DNA of 64,000 nt from Alteromonas salexigens (GCF_025628895.1 NZ_JAOTJC010000011.1:62001-126000), one strand, 5' to 3'; shown: positions 38,861 to 48,688, numbered from the stretch's first letter. Program-made: numbers and translations. The notes: generated by a model from the letters alone, not told the origin.

Positions 38861-39214
38861 ATGCAATTTATTTATAAAATTGGCTTAGCCCTGATGCTTG
38901 CTTTTAGCACACAAGCTTTAGCGCATGGTGATGTGAAGCTTGAAAGCAGCTCGCCATCAGACAATGCAATGTTGATGAGCGCTCCAGAGCAACTGACGTT
39001 GAGCTATACCAAGCCACTGCGACTGATGAAGGTCAGTATTAACGGAAAGAAGACCGGTGATGTCGGCTTTGATTTTGAGCCTAAAGCTAAAAAGCAAGCC
39101 ACGTATTCCTGGCAATTACCTGTTTTAAAGCCTGATTCGTACACGGTTGAGTGGATAGCAATGGGGGGGGACGGCCATAAAATGAAGGCGACCGTCTCTT
39201 TTATGGTTCACTAG
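38861..39214 (+). CDS. copC: Copper resistance protein CopC
   Basis: 117 residues. Signal peptide cleavage after STQALA leaves a mature protein starting HGDVKLESSSPSD. That N-terminal His plus GGDGHKMKATVSFMV near the C-terminus (Asp and His) form the Cu(II) site of the CopC family. It is a periplasmic copper carrier that pairs with CopD. 7 bases separate it from copD; AGAG and a T-rich stretch precede ATG 38861. Confidence 0.92.
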   Translation: MQFIYKIGLALMLAFSTQALAHGDVKLESSSPSDNAMLMSAPEQLTLSYTKPLRLMKVSINGKKTGDVGFDFEPKAKKQATYSWQLPVLKPDSYTVEWIAMGGDGHKMKATVSFMVH

Positions 39215-39221
39215 GCTTGCC

Positions 39222-40103
39222 ATGGAGTTAATTCTTTGGAAGGCAACTATCGTTGTTTCTAAAGCCTTGTTCTACATTGGCTTTGCATGTGTTGTGGGGT
39301 GTGCTTTTTTAATCGGCCCGCCCGCCCGAAGCCGCGCCTTTTGCAAAAATATTGTATACCATGTCGCTCCTGTGCTGGTGCTATCACTGTTAGCCGCTGC
39401 GGTGTGGTTTTTTGCCAAAACCGGCGCATTTTCTGAAAGCGGTCTGCAAGGGGCGGTTGACCCCATAATGCTTGAGGTGATGTGGGATTCTCCTGTGGGC
39501 GATGTTACTTTGGTCAGAATGCTGATGTCTGCACTGGCGATACCTGCATTACTTCTGATATTCATAAAGCGTGTTCACTTTACTATCGTAAGAGCCATGC
39601 TGATTGCGCTGGCAGTTTACGGTCTTTATAGTTTTACACTTGTTGGGCATGTCGCAGAAAAAGGGGTGGTAGACAAACTCGTTCTGGCGACGCATGTCGC
39701 CCTCATGGGGTGGTGGTTTGGCGCGCTCTTACCGCTAAGAATGGTATGTCAGCACTTTTCTGTGGAAGACACGCAAAAAATTATGACAATGTTCGGCAGG
39801 GTGGCAGGGTACCTTGTGCCCACACTGCTGCTGCTCGGTATATACATGGCGGTCAATCTGTTTACGGCACCTAATGACCTGATTCAGTCTCAGTATGGCC
39901 GTACCTTTCTTAGCAAACTACTGGTAGTAGGCTTATTGCTATTACTTGCCGCACGACACCGTTTTATGCTGGTGCCCGCCATGACGGAGGCTGAGGATAC
40001 AGCAAAAATGAAACGCTCTATAAATATTGAAATAATCCTGGCCGTTACGTTGCTGTTAATCACCTCAGTATTAACCAGTGTGGTAGGGCCTCAATTTGAT
40101 TAG
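39222..40103 (+). CDS. copD: Copper resistance/uptake membrane protein CopD
   Basis: 293 residues with about eight TM segments. The last 200 residues carry family His and Met positions (FTLVGHVAEKGVVDKLVLATHVALMGWWFGALL). Partner of CopC, it moves copper across the inner membrane, typically inward. The gene lies 7 bases after copC, in the same operon. Confidence 0.92.
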   Translation: MELILWKATIVVSKALFYIGFACVVGCAFLIGPPARSRAFCKNIVYHVAPVLVLSLLAAAVWFFAKTGAFSESGLQGAVDPIMLEVMWDSPVGDVTLVRMLMSALAIPALLLIFIKRVHFTIVRAMLIALAVYGLYSFTLVGHVAEKGVVDKLVLATHVALMGWWFGALLPLRMVCQHFSVEDTQKIMTMFGRVAGYLVPTLLLLGIYMAVNLFTAPNDLIQSQYGRTFLSKLLVVGLLLLLAARHRFMLVPAMTEAEDTAKMKRSINIEIILAVTLLLITSVLTSVVGPQFD

Positions 40104-40114
40104 GAAAAATAATA

Positions 40115-40576
40115 ATGCGAAAACTCTTATTGGCACTCATATTCGCCGCCATTTCATCCTCTGTTTTGGGCCATGACAACAAGGAACAAACACACCAGTC
40201 TGAACTCTCCGGCAGTGAGAGTGCGCCGGGGCAGGTAGTATTGTCGTTTCATAAGGCATTACGAGACCAAGATAAAGTTATCGCCAAATCTTTACTATCA
40301 GATAACGTCATAATTGTTGAAGGAGGAAGAGTCGAGCGCAGCGCTCAGGAATACGCTTCTCATCATATGTTGTCAGATATGAAATTTTTAAGTACGTTAA
40401 CTTCAGAACTGGTGGAACATACGGTAAAAGAGTATAGCGATTCCGCTACATCTTTAACTGTTTCCGTTAATACCGCTGAGTCGGGCAAGATATACCGTTC
40501 GTATGAAACAGCGGTGCTCACAAAACGTGACGGAAAGTGGAAAATCGCACACTTGCACTGGTCAACGGCAAAGTAA
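40115..40576 (+). CDS. NTF2-like (SnoaL/DUF4440) exported protein
   Basis: 153 residues. A signal peptide precedes an NTF2-like domain: QVVLSFHKALRDQDKVIAKSLLSDNVIIVEGG ... YRSYETAVLTKRDGKWKIAHLHWS. The mature region begins with several His (HDNKEQTHQ). It is the third gene of the copC-copD unit, 11 bases downstream, and may bind metal or a small ligand. Function unknown. Confidence 0.8.
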   Translation: MRKLLLALIFAAISSSVLGHDNKEQTHQSELSGSESAPGQVVLSFHKALRDQDKVIAKSLLSDNVIIVEGGRVERSAQEYASHHMLSDMKFLSTLTSELVEHTVKEYSDSATSLTVSVNTAESGKIYRSYETAVLTKRDGKWKIAHLHWSTAK

Positions 40577-40586
40577 GTACATGGCA

Positions 40587-40610
40587 GCCTCTGAGCGTGA
40601 ACTCAGAGGC
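40587..40610. terminator. Candidate hairpin between convergent genes
   Basis: GCCTCTGAG, CGTGAA loop, CTCAGAGGC: a perfect 9 bp stem between the NTF2-like gene (plus) and the glutaredoxin-MauE pseudogene (minus). There is no T-tract, so termination is inferred only from position. Confidence 0.5.
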
Positions 40611-40632
40611 GCATCAAAGGACCGCAGTGTAA

Positions 40633-41364
40633 CTATATCAGTAACATAATTAACGCGCCCGCTATCATAAACAGATTTTCTGATAGCGATACAAACCCCA
40701 GCGGCACGTTACTATCACCGCCTACACAGGCACACTTAAGTTCACGTTTATCAATATAAACCGCTTTAAAAACGGATAGAGCACCAACCGTTCCGATGAA
40801 TAAAGAAAAAGGCGCAACCGCGAGTGCGGGCAACTGCGCAATCATGCCAATTCCTGCATAAGCTTCCACAAACGGATAAATATAGCCATATGGTAACCAC
40901 TTCATCGCCACCAGGTCGTAAGTAATGAATGAGTTAGTAAAGCTGTACAAATCCATGAGTTTTTGGACCGCAAGGATCGTCATGGAAAAGGCAATAAACA
41001 GCATCAGAGTTCTCACCGACAGGTAATAGCCTGAGACAGAGAATTGAAATGCCATTGATAGCAAAGCCGCCACTGAGAAAATAGCAATGACAGGGGTGTA
41101 GGTGGTTCCCATTTGACCCGCTTCGTCTTTACCAAAATAGCTGCGAAGTTCATCGTACCCACCTACGCGCTCATCATCAATAAAGGCCTGAGGTGTCGTC
41201 TCCACGCCATGTTCTTTTTTGAACTTATTAGCTTCCTCGCGCGAAGTAAGTTGATGATCGTCGACTGTGAAGCCTTTTCGTTCTAGTAAGTCTTTGGCTC
41301 TCAATCCTTAGGGACATATATGTTCGTCAGTGACCATACGATATAGGATGGCGTTCTTACTCAT
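40633..41364 (-). pseudogene. Glutaredoxin-MauE fusion interrupted by an in-frame stop
   Basis: The frame from ATG 41364 (overlapping the previous stop) gives MSKNAILYRMVTDEHICP, then TAA at 41308-41310, then GLRAKDLLERKGFTVDDHQL. The stop falls exactly in the CP-x-GLRAKDLL active-site region, where related proteins have an amino acid. The remainder is intact: glutaredoxin (ETTPQAFIDDERVGGYDEL), then four TM helices of MauE type, ending LIMLLI. Translation could restart at TTG 41304, but the glutaredoxin N-terminus with its Cys would be lost. Either a recent nonsense mutation or a base-calling error. Confidence 0.8.
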
Positions 41365-41887
41365 TTGACTCACCTTGATTCAGTTTTCCCTTAAACTTTG
41401 GAATTGGGCGTTGCTCGGATTCTCCCTGCGACATAACTTTTCCGTTTTCAGAAATATCTTTAATCAGCCACTCCATTTCTTTAATTTCTTTACGCTGCGC
41501 TTTGATAATTTCATTTGCCAGTTCACGTACCCGCACGTCTTCAATATTCGAGCGCTCACTAGTCAGAATAGCAATGGAATGGTGAGGTATCATCGCTTTC
41601 ATATAGGCAGTGTCTGACACTGTACTTTGGGAACGAACAAGATAAAGACTCACGGCAAAGAGCACTGCCGCCAGCAGAAAAATAGTTATATTAAGTTTTT
41701 TGTTATTATACATGCCCAGCATAAAAGCCAGCATGATGATTGCCATCACCGCTCCCATGTAGAGCGCCATATAGCTTCGCGTTTCACTGAACCATACATG
41801 GGATATTGCGTAGGTATTGAGATACATCATAAGAAACATCGCAATTGTGGATGAAATGATCATTGCTATAAATTTTGAGTATTTCAT
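41357..41887 (-). CDS. DUF305 membrane-anchored protein
   Basis: 176 residues. Three N-terminal TM helices precede a soluble DUF305 helical bundle: AYMKAMIPHHSIAILTSERSN ... ELANEIIKAQRKEIKEMEWLI. The MIPHH motif with conserved His is thought to bind metal, and DUF305 proteins often accompany copper genes. It ends with an 8-base overlap (ATGAGTAA) with the glutaredoxin gene downstream, so they form one minus-strand unit. Confidence 0.85.
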   Translation of the reverse strand: MKYSKFIAMIISSTIAMFLMMYLNTYAISHVWFSETRSYMALYMGAVMAIIMLAFMLGMYNNKKLNITIFLLAAVLFAVSLYLVRSQSTVSDTAYMKAMIPHHSIAILTSERSNIEDVRVRELANEIIKAQRKEIKEMEWLIKDISENGKVMSQGESEQRPIPKFKGKLNQGESNE

Positions 41888-41998
41888 ATGTAATCCTTAC
41901 GCAGAACAAGTTGGCTTGTGTAAAACTCTCTTACAACAGAAAAGTTAAATGAATTAACTGTATGATAGTTCAAGATTTGTACCATTAAAGAGGAAGCT

Positions 41999-42394
41999 AT
42001 GGTTTCGGCCCTTGTAATCAGCACAACTACTCTTCTAGTGAGCGTCGCTATACACCTTTTTAATATTTCGGTGGTTGCCGACAGGGCGCTAAAAAAACTT
42101 AACAAAGGCTGGATAAAAACGCAGGCGGTTGTTTTTATTGCCATTGCTAGTCAGATTCTACTCGCTGCTATTTTCACATTGGCTTATCATATTGGACTGA
42201 GCCTTGATCTAGGCAGCTTTAAAGAGCCTGCGACATTTCTCGATATTTTCTACTTTTCACTGACGACTATTACCACCCTAGGCCTTGGTACGATTGTGCC
42301 CACTGGCCATCTACAGATGCTAGCAGGCGTAGAGTCGGCTACAGGCTTTCTCTTAATAAGCTGTTCAGCATCAAAAGTATTCAAGACTATGTAG
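41999..42394 (+). CDS. Potassium-channel-like membrane protein
   Basis: 131 residues with three hydrophobic segments. Between the last two lies FSLTTITTLGLGTIVPTG, a pore-loop sequence resembling the K+ filter TxGYG with TLGLG instead, followed by an inner helix (GVESATGFLLISCSAS). Members of this short two-TM channel family are common in bacteria. It is divergent from the DUF305 gene across 111 bp. The filter's Leu for Tyr makes selectivity uncertain. Confidence 0.65.
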   Translation: MVSALVISTTTLLVSVAIHLFNISVVADRALKKLNKGWIKTQAVVFIAIASQILLAAIFTLAYHIGLSLDLGSFKEPATFLDIFYFSLTTITTLGLGTIVPTGHLQMLAGVESATGFLLISCSASKVFKTM

Positions 42395-42740
42395 GCTTGA
42401 TTAGATTGCTGTACTACGACGTACATGCTACGAAAGAGGCATAACCTAAATAGCGCCCTCAGCGAATATAAAGCTTGGTGGCTTGACCGGCTCGGGCAAA
42501 CTGCCGCGAGGGAAGCTGGAATAGAAATAGTGCTGATGCGTGAAGCAAAAACAACTACCCCTCTATCAATAGAATGCCTGATCAACTACAGAAAGTTAGC
42601 GGTTGGATAATTATCCAGGCTGACATACACCATTCTGGCAATACACGGGCTTTCAACTAGATTTTAAAAAGTGAAGATTATTGAAGTGGCAATGTGCGAT
42701 TAGTAAGAGTTTAAATTTACAAAACCATTTAAAAATCATC
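42395..42740. other. Non-coding stretch left of the island boundary
   Basis: An open frame at 42425-42610 encodes 61 residues (WWLDRLGQTAAREAGIEIVLM) but has no ribosome binding site and no family; it may be a decayed gene. Beyond that, 346 bp of AT-rich DNA with nothing recognisable. Confidence 0.3.
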
Positions 42741-42829
42741 AGATACAAAAAAACGACTTGCGTCGGTTTAGAGATGGTACCAGTGGCCGGACTTAAACCG
42801 GCACGCCCGTGAAGACAACGGATTTTGAA
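42741..42829 (-). repeat. Degenerate partial copy of tRNA-Leu 3' half plus terminator (candidate att site)
   Basis: Matches 48777-48879 in the same orientation: terminator stem AACGACTTGCGTCGGTT, then the tRNA 3' end (42775-42829) through TGGTACCAG, the T arm and up to the anticodon loop (CGGATTTTGAA), where the similarity stops. The copy has decayed: TTCAA of the T loop reads TTTAA, the acceptor has CACTGG for CTCTGG, and about a dozen bases between terminator and tRNA are missing. That is what is expected of the chromosomal remnant left when an element integrates in a tRNA gene. Confidence 0.8.
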
Positions 42830-42887
42830 AATGCTGAGCATAAAATAATACTTATTTTACGGTGTCTTAAGGTGAATTTTTCGTGCT

Positions 42888-42904
42888 ATGCAAATTCTTT
42901 GCAT
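42888..42904. promoter_or_regulatory. Palindrome upstream of the RND operon
   Basis: ATGCAAA-TTC-TTTGCAT, 7 bp perfect arms, 110 bases before the first gene of the operon. It could be the operator of a metal regulator. No -10/-35 pair is obvious beside it. Confidence 0.45.
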
Positions 42905-43014
42905 GATTTAGAGGCGTTTTCCTGACAATGCAGTAGTTCCTGGCATGTGCCATTTCTTGTCTCTGAACGGGTTCAGTGGTAGTCTCCAGCATGTATTAAT
43001 CTCGAAGAGCAGTT

Positions 43015-43365
43015 GTGGCAAACTTGAAATTAGTTTTATTAATCCTGTTGATGGCATTGCAACTGTCGGGCGCTAGGCCGGCCGCAGAAGCGAGCCATGG
43101 GGTTGATGATTCTTCCCATCAGTATTTCCATAATGTTGGACAACCACACAGTCATGCTGAGCATGACGTTGAGAAGTTCGAGATTAATTACAGTGATAAT
43201 GCGGTTGAGCATAGTAATCCCTCCCACGATGGTACTACGGTATTTGTACTGGATTTACCATTAATTACGTTGCCGGACCGGCAACAAAACTCTGTCATTA
43301 AACCTTTAGACAGTTCTTGGGAGCCACCTTTCCTCTATCAAATTCCTCCGCCACCCAAAGCCTGA
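43015..43365 (+). CDS. His-rich exported protein at the head of the RND operon
   Basis: 116 residues from GTG 43015. Signal peptide (LVLLILLMALQLSGARPAAEAS). The mature part has about eight His in its first half (HGVDDSSHQYFHNVGQPHSHAEHD) and ends WEPPFLYQIPPPPKA. Probably a periplasmic metal binder, as commonly encoded ahead of RND pumps. No family recognised. Confidence 0.65.
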   Translation: MANLKLVLLILLMALQLSGARPAAEASHGVDDSSHQYFHNVGQPHSHAEHDVEKFEINYSDNAVEHSNPSHDGTTVFVLDLPLITLPDRQQNSVIKPLDSSWEPPFLYQIPPPPKA

Positions 43366-43443
43366 ACTCAGTCATTAGTTTGCTCTCGCTTGCCAAAGTA
43401 AGTGGGAATAGTTTCGTATGATTAAAATCTGGGTTTTTGTAAC

Positions 43444-44034
43444 ATGTTTAAGTCAAAGTGTTCCTTTTGGGGAATTTCGCAGCTATTGAAAATGGTTGCT
43501 GGCGTTGGTGCTATCAGCTATTCCGCGCTCGTTCTGTCTGCACCTGGAGCCCATGGGCCTAACGGAGAACATCTGGATGTGGATCCGCAGGTTCACCAGG
43601 CACAGAGACCGACATTTGAAAGTTTCACTGAGTCCTTTGAGCTACTCGGGGAGGTCTTCGTCGACAGGGTAAAAGTGTACCTGCATGATTTTCCAACGAA
43701 TACGCCGGTGGCGGATGCCTCCGTTGAACTGGAGTCGGGCTCGCTCAGTGCGCAGGCTGGCTTTAGTGACGAGCAGCAACATTATGTTATTCGTGATGAA
43801 ACGTTCGTAGCAAAGCTGAACCAACCGGGTGAGCATGAAATTGTGATCACTATCCTTACCGAAGAAAGCGGCGACCTGCTGGCATCTACGCTACTCACTC
43901 CAGAAGCAGCATCGGAGGCTGAGCAAGAAGCAGCACACCATCATGGAGTTTCATGGACTATGGTAGTCATTGCATTACTGTGTTTTGCTGGTGGTCTTGT
44001 AGTAGGCAGATTGAGGTGGGGGAAAAAGCAATGA
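43444..44034 (+). CDS. Membrane-anchored protein with the [11 protein letters not shown] motif
   Basis: 196 residues. A signal peptide is followed at once by [13 protein letters not shown], then a beta-rich domain (about 60-150, FELLGEVFVDRVKVYLHD; CopC-like strands) and a C-terminal TM helix (VSWTMVVIALLCFAGGLVVG) preceded by a His run (AAHHHG). Part of the RND operon; the next gene's ATG overlaps its stop. Its role is unknown, but the motif shared with the adaptor suggests metal handling. Confidence 0.7.
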   Translation: MFKSKCSFWGISQLLKMVAGVGAISYSALVLSAPGAHGPNGEHLDVDPQVHQAQRPTFESFTESFELLGEVFVDRVKVYLHDFPTNTPVADASVELESGSLSAQAGFSDEQQHYVIRDETFVAKLNQPGEHEIVITILTEESGDLLASTLLTPEAASEAEQEAAHHHGVSWTMVVIALLCFAGGLVVGRLRWGKKQ

Positions 44035-45143
44035 GACTGCTGAGCATAGTTACCGCATTTATCTTTATAACCCACACAGCATCAGCCGCACCGGGCGCAC
44101 ACGGTCCTAACGGCGAGCATATTACCAATGAAGAAAAGGTCGTGGGTCAGTTGGGACGACAGGCCGATGGCTCCGTCATAATGCCTATGCCTACTCAGGC
44201 GATGTTGGGCATTGCAACCCAGATAGTGACAGAAACGACGATCTCCAAAACAATCAAGATGTCCGGCGTGGTCAGGCCGCATCCGGAAGGTCACGCGGTT
44301 GTGCAACCCAGTAGCGATGGACGCTTTGAAGCGCCAGAGTCAGGTGTGCTAACGAGTGGAAAAAGCGTTAAAGCAGGGCAGGTTCTCGGCTACGTTCATT
44401 ATCAGGACACGGCCTATGAACTTGCTTCTCAGAATAGTGAGCTGAAAGTTGTTCGTAACCAGATTGCACAAACGCGGCGGGACGTAGACCGGCTCAAGTC
44501 ATTAGGAGAGCTGGCCTCAAAACAAGAGCTGGATCAGCTTCAGACACAGCTTAAAAACCTGACCGAACAGGAATACGCGTTACAGCAGGGCCTGGAAAAG
44601 CCAGAAGCGCTGGTAGCACCAATTGGCGGTACGATCATCAATAACAATATCAGAAACGGCCAGTGGATAGAGGCCGGAACGGATCTCTTCGAGATTATTG
44701 CCCTCGACCTACGCCTGGTTGACGCTACTACGTCAGAGGTCGCCCACCTAACATCACTCTCTCAGGCAACACTTCTTGAAAACAGTGCGGTAAAACTCAG
44801 TTACATTGGCTACTCCCCCCGTATTTCGGGCGGTTTAGCAAGTGTGCATTTTGAAAGCAGGGGTGAAGATGATTCCGCTGCGCCTTTATTACTTGGTCAG
44901 CCAGTTACCGTGATTGCACCAGTCGACAGCAGCATAAATGGCCTGGTGCTACCTGCAAAAGCGTTAGTTAAAAACAGTGCCAATTTACCGGTAGTGTGGA
45001 TCAAGGTTTCAGCGGAGCGCTTTATGCCGCAAGCCGTGCGTTACCAGACGCTGGGCGAAAATGAAATTGTTGTTATTGCCGGGTTAGGTGCTGATAACAG
45101 GGTGGTTACCGCCGGTGCATCACTACTCAATCAGGTCCGATAG
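44031..45143 (+). CDS. RND periplasmic adaptor (HlyD/CusB-like)
   Basis: 370 residues from ATG 44031, overlapping the preceding stop. Signal peptide ends TASA, followed by [12 protein letters not shown]. The remainder is the adaptor layout: lipoyl half-motifs ([31 protein letters not shown] and [22 protein letters not shown], shown in part) around a coiled-coil hairpin ([27 protein letters not shown]) and a C-terminal beta barrel. It bridges the RND pump to an outer membrane channel, which is not encoded here. Confidence 0.88.
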   Translation: MRLLSIVTAFIFITHTASAAPGAHGPNGEHITNEEKVVGQLGRQADGSVIMPMPTQAMLGIATQIVTETTISKTIKMSGVVRPHPEGHAVVQPSSDGRFEAPESGVLTSGKSVKAGQVLGYVHYQDTAYELASQNSELKVVRNQIAQTRRDVDRLKSLGELASKQELDQLQTQLKNLTEQEYALQQGLEKPEALVAPIGGTIINNNIRNGQWIEAGTDLFEIIALDLRLVDATTSEVAHLTSLSQATLLENSAVKLSYIGYSPRISGGLASVHFESRGEDDSAAPLLLGQPVTVIAPVDSSINGLVLPAKALVKNSANLPVVWIKVSAERFMPQAVRYQTLGENEIVVIAGLGADNRVVTAGASLLNQVR

Positions 45144-45151
45144 GAGCAGCT

Positions 45152-48100
45152 ATGTTTAATTTGCTTGTACAAAGCAGCCTGCGCCATCGCCTGTTGGTTC
45201 TGGTAATCGCATTGTTAACCATGCTGTATGGGTTCTGGCAAAGCCAGTCTTTGCCTGTGGATGTATTTCCTGATCTGAACAAGCCGGTGGTCACAATACT
45301 GACTGAAGCAGGCGGTATGGCGCCAGAAGAAGTCGAACAGCTTGTTACCTTTCCGCTGGAGAATATTCTTAATGGTGTCACCGGCGTCAGCCGCATCCGC
45401 TCTACTTCGGGTATAGGTTTGTCGATAGTGTACGTTGAGTTTGACTGGGATACGGATATTTACCGTAACCGGCAACTGGTGGCGGAGCGGCTTGACCAGG
45501 CGGGGGCCCAGCTACCAGCTGATATAACGCCGGTGATGGGCCCCGTGTCTTCTATCATGGGCGAGATCATGCTTATCGCCTTGCCACTTGAAGAGGCGTC
45601 CGGCACGGGGCCAATGCGTGCCAGAGAGTACGCTGATTTTGTGTTGAGACCACGCTTACTGTCGATATCCGGCATTTCTCAGGTTATCCCTATCGGTGGT
45701 GAGGTCCGTCAGGTTCGCGTCGCGCCAGACATTAATAAAATGCAGGCGCTTGACGTTTCAGTCAATCAGTTGAGAAGCGCTCTGGAAGATTTTGCAACCA
45801 ATCAGGGCGGCGGTTTTGTTGACTTAAATAATCGTGAATACCTCATTCGGCACCAGGGGCGCACGTTAGAGCTTGATGATCTGCGGATGTTGGCTATTGA
45901 CTGGAATGACGGTCTCGCGACTCAGTTAGCGCAGGTCGCTGACGTCTCTTTTGCTCCAGCGGTTAAGCGTGGCGATGGCGGATATAATGGTAAACCCGCG
46001 GTTATCGTGAATATTCAGAAGCAGCCCGGCACAGATACTGTGCACCTTACCCGAGAAATTGAGTCTGCACTGAATGAGCTGCGCTCAGGACTGCCACAAG
46101 GCATTGCCGCACCGGAGGTACTATTCCGTCAGGCTGACTTTATTCAAACCTCGGTGGATAACGTCACTGAAGCATTGCGCGATGGTGCAATTCTGGTAGT
46201 AATCATCCTGTTTCTATTTCTTTTGTCTGCACGAACCACGTTAATTTCGCTGATAGCTATCCCGCTATCTCTGACGATTACAATTGTCGTGTTTAAGCTA
46301 CTTGGGCAGACCATCAACGTCATGACACTAGGCGGTCTAGCAATCGCCATTGGTGAGTTGGTTGATGACTCGGTTGTTGATGTTGAAAACATATTACGAC
46401 GGTTAAAGCAAAATGCGCGTGCATCTTCGCCTGATTCGGTTTTTAACGTGGTATGGAAAGCCAGTGTCGAAGTGCGTTCTGGTATTGTTTACGCCACCAT
46501 GATTGTGGTGCTGGTTTTTGTTCCTTTATTCGCGCTGCCGGGTATAGAAGGGCGGCTGTTCTCTCCCTTAGGCGTTGCCTACATTATTGCTATTTTATCG
46601 TCATTACTCGTCTCGATGACGGTAACACCGGTGCTTTGCTATTACCTGCTGCCGGGTATGAAGTTACTGAAACAAGATGATAGCAGGCTGGTTAGTACGC
46701 TCAAACGCTGGCAGGCGAACTGGCTTCACTGGGCACTGCCAAAACGCCGTATTTTATTGTCGCTTGCTGGCGTGCTGGCTCTTGTCAGTGCGCTTGTTAC
46801 AACCCAGTTTCCGCGTGCTTTTCTGCCGTCGTTTAATGAAGGCTCACTGGTTATAGGTGTGATTTTTGAACCTGGCACCTCGCTGGAGGAATCAGATCGC
46901 ATGGGCCGTCTGGCCGAATCGCTATTGCTTTCAGTACCAGAAGTCACAGGCGTAGGACGTCGTACAGGCAGGGCAAGGCTGGATGAGCACGCACAGGGCG
47001 TACATTCTTCTGAGATTGATGTTGATCTCGAACCCTCAGAAAGAGACCGGGAGGTCGTGGTTGAAGAGGTCCGAGAAAAGCTCAGTGTGCTACCGGCGCA
47101 AGTGGCCGTAGGCCAGCCTATCTCACACCGGCTAGACCACTTGTTGTCAGGCGTCAGAGCACAACTGGCGATTAAGGTGTTTGGTAATAATCTGGATGGC
47201 TTGCGCATTACTGCGGAAGAAATACGCAAAGCGCTGGGAACGATACCAGGACTCGTAGATATCAATGTTGAAAAACAGGTACTCATACCGCAGCTGAGCG
47301 TTCGTTTAAAGCAGGATAAGTTATCACAGTATGGCCTGACGCCTGGTCAGGCACTTCGTCATCTAGCCATGCTTACCGATGGTGAGGAAGTGGTCGATAT
47401 CATTGATGGCGTGAAACGCTATGCGCTGGTATTGCGGCTGGATGATAAAGCTCGCACGCCCGCCTCTTTGGCAGAGACGGTGCTGAGTACACTGGCCGGA
47501 AACGTCCCTGTATCTGAAATTGCTGACATCAGCCTGGATGACGGGCCAAACCAGATCTTAAGAGAAAATGGCCGAAGACGGCTGGTTATCTACGCGAACA
47601 GTGAAAATGTTGATGTTACCGAGCTTCTCAGGCAAGTCCGAGAGGTAACTGGCAACATAGAACTGAATCAGGAAGGGTTTATTACCATTGAGGGGCAGTT
47701 TCTGGCACAGGAACAGGCTATGCAGTTGCTTGTCTGGCTGTCACTGGCCTCTTTTTCCCTCATTTACTTAGTGTTGTATCTGCGTTATCAGTCTTGGGTG
47801 CTTGCCAGCATTATCATGTGTAGTTTGCCAATGGCGCTGGTTGGTGCAGTGTTTGCGATGTGGCTTACCAACACGCCTTTGTCGGTCGCTTCCGTAGTTG
47901 GTTTCATTACGCTTACCGGCATTGCATCGCGTAATGGCATTTTAAAGGTCAGCCATTATCTCAATTTACTTCGCTTTGAGGGCGAGACGTTTAATACCGC
48001 ACTCATTGTGCGCGGGGCTCAGGAGCGGCTTTCGCCGGTAATGATGACCTCCATGGTCACCGCGTTTGCACTTATTCCCATACTGATGGCGGCAGATGAG

Positions 48101-48259
48101 CCGGGCAAAGAGATTTTGCATCCGGTCGCTGTGGTTATCTTTTCAGGGCTAATTAGCTCGACCATTCTGGATATTTTATTGACCCCGCTTCTTTACAGAG
48201 TATGGGGCCAGAAAGCGTCGGCTGCCTGGCAGCAGCGCAAGTCAGAAGAGTTAGTTTAA
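45152..48259 (+). CDS. Heavy-metal RND efflux pump (CusA/CzcA family)
   Basis: 1035 residues, full length for HME-RND. TM1 ([16 protein letters not shown]) then [11 protein letters not shown], typical of this family. A TM4 motif [18 protein letters not shown] carries the proton-relay acidic residues. Further conserved: [17 protein letters not shown] in the pore domain, and a repeat of twelve TM helices. With the adaptor it should export Cu(I)/Ag(I) or Zn/Co/Cd. The missing outer membrane factor is presumably elsewhere on the chromosome. Confidence 0.92.
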   Translation: MFNLLVQSSLRHRLLVLVIALLTMLYGFWQSQSLPVDVFPDLNKPVVTILTEAGGMAPEEVEQLVTFPLENILNGVTGVSRIRSTSGIGLSIVYVEFDWDTDIYRNRQLVAERLDQAGAQLPADITPVMGPVSSIMGEIMLIALPLEEASGTGPMRAREYADFVLRPRLLSISGISQVIPIGGEVRQVRVAPDINKMQALDVSVNQLRSALEDFATNQGGGFVDLNNREYLIRHQGRTLELDDLRMLAIDWNDGLATQLAQVADVSFAPAVKRGDGGYNGKPAVIVNIQKQPGTDTVHLTREIESALNELRSGLPQGIAAPEVLFRQADFIQTSVDNVTEALRDGAILVVIILFLFLLSARTTLISLIAIPLSLTITIVVFKLLGQTINVMTLGGLAIAIGELVDDSVVDVENILRRLKQNARASSPDSVFNVVWKASVEVRSGIVYATMIVVLVFVPLFALPGIEGRLFSPLGVAYIIAILSSLLVSMTVTPVLCYYLLPGMKLLKQDDSRLVSTLKRWQANWLHWALPKRRILLSLAGVLALVSALVTTQFPRAFLPSFNEGSLVIGVIFEPGTSLEESDRMGRLAESLLLSVPEVTGVGRRTGRARLDEHAQGVHSSEIDVDLEPSERDREVVVEEVREKLSVLPAQVAVGQPISHRLDHLLSGVRAQLAIKVFGNNLDGLRITAEEIRKALGTIPGLVDINVEKQVLIPQLSVRLKQDKLSQYGLTPGQALRHLAMLTDGEEVVDIIDGVKRYALVLRLDDKARTPASLAETVLSTLAGNVPVSEIADISLDDGPNQILRENGRRRLVIYANSENVDVTELLRQVREVTGNIELNQEGFITIEGQFLAQEQAMQLLVWLSLASFSLIYLVLYLRYQSWVLASIIMCSLPMALVGAVFAMWLTNTPLSVASVVGFITLTGIASRNGILKVSHYLNLLRFEGETFNTALIVRGAQERLSPVMMTSMVTAFALIPILMAADEPGKEILHPVAVVIFSGLISSTILDILLTPLLYRVWGQKASAAWQQRKSEELV

Positions 48260-48313
48260 AAAGGTTTAGCGGTAGCGCCTTAACAAGTCTGCCGAATAGT
48301 TGGAGAGGTTAAT

Positions 48314-48688
48314 ATGAAAAAGGCACTATTGATGGCATTAGGTATAGCATTCGGTTTAAGCGCAGTGTCGCCGGTTGCACTAAGCCATGGGAGCACTGAG
48401 CCAGAGCATGGCGGTGTGGTAAAAGTAGAGCATGAATTGGCGATTGAACTGGTGCGAGAAGAAAAGAACATCAGTTTGTACATCAAAGACCATGGTGAGG
48501 CTTTTGCTACCAATGAATTGACTGGTAGTGTCATTGTATTAGGGGCTGGCGAAAAACAAGAAAGTGATCTGAGTCCTGCTGGGGGCAACAAGATGACCGC
48601 GCCAATCAGTATTCCGGACGGGGCAAAAGTACTGGTTAAAGTGCAGTCTGGTGATCACCACGCAGTAACCGTCAGATATAGTTTTTAG
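48314..48688 (+). CDS. Exported protein at the end of the RND operon
   Basis: 124 residues. The signal peptide ends VALS, followed by HGSTEPEHGGVVKVEHELAIEL, a His-bearing start. A beta-sandwich-like remainder (VRYSF end) resembles small periplasmic metal binders near Cus/Czc pumps. It lies 54 bases after the RND gene, with AGAGG before ATG 48314. Confidence 0.65.
   Translation: MKKALLMALGIAFGLSAVSPVALSHGSTEPEHGGVVKVEHELAIELVREEKNISLYIKDHGEAFATNELTGSVIVLGAGEKQESDLSPAGGNKMTAPISIPDGAKVLVKVQSGDHHAVTVRYSF

Noticed and set aside
42425-42610. 61-codon open frame left of the island repeat
   Set aside because: No ribosome binding site, no recognisable family, and it overlaps a longer open frame on the other strand; noted only as possibly decayed.
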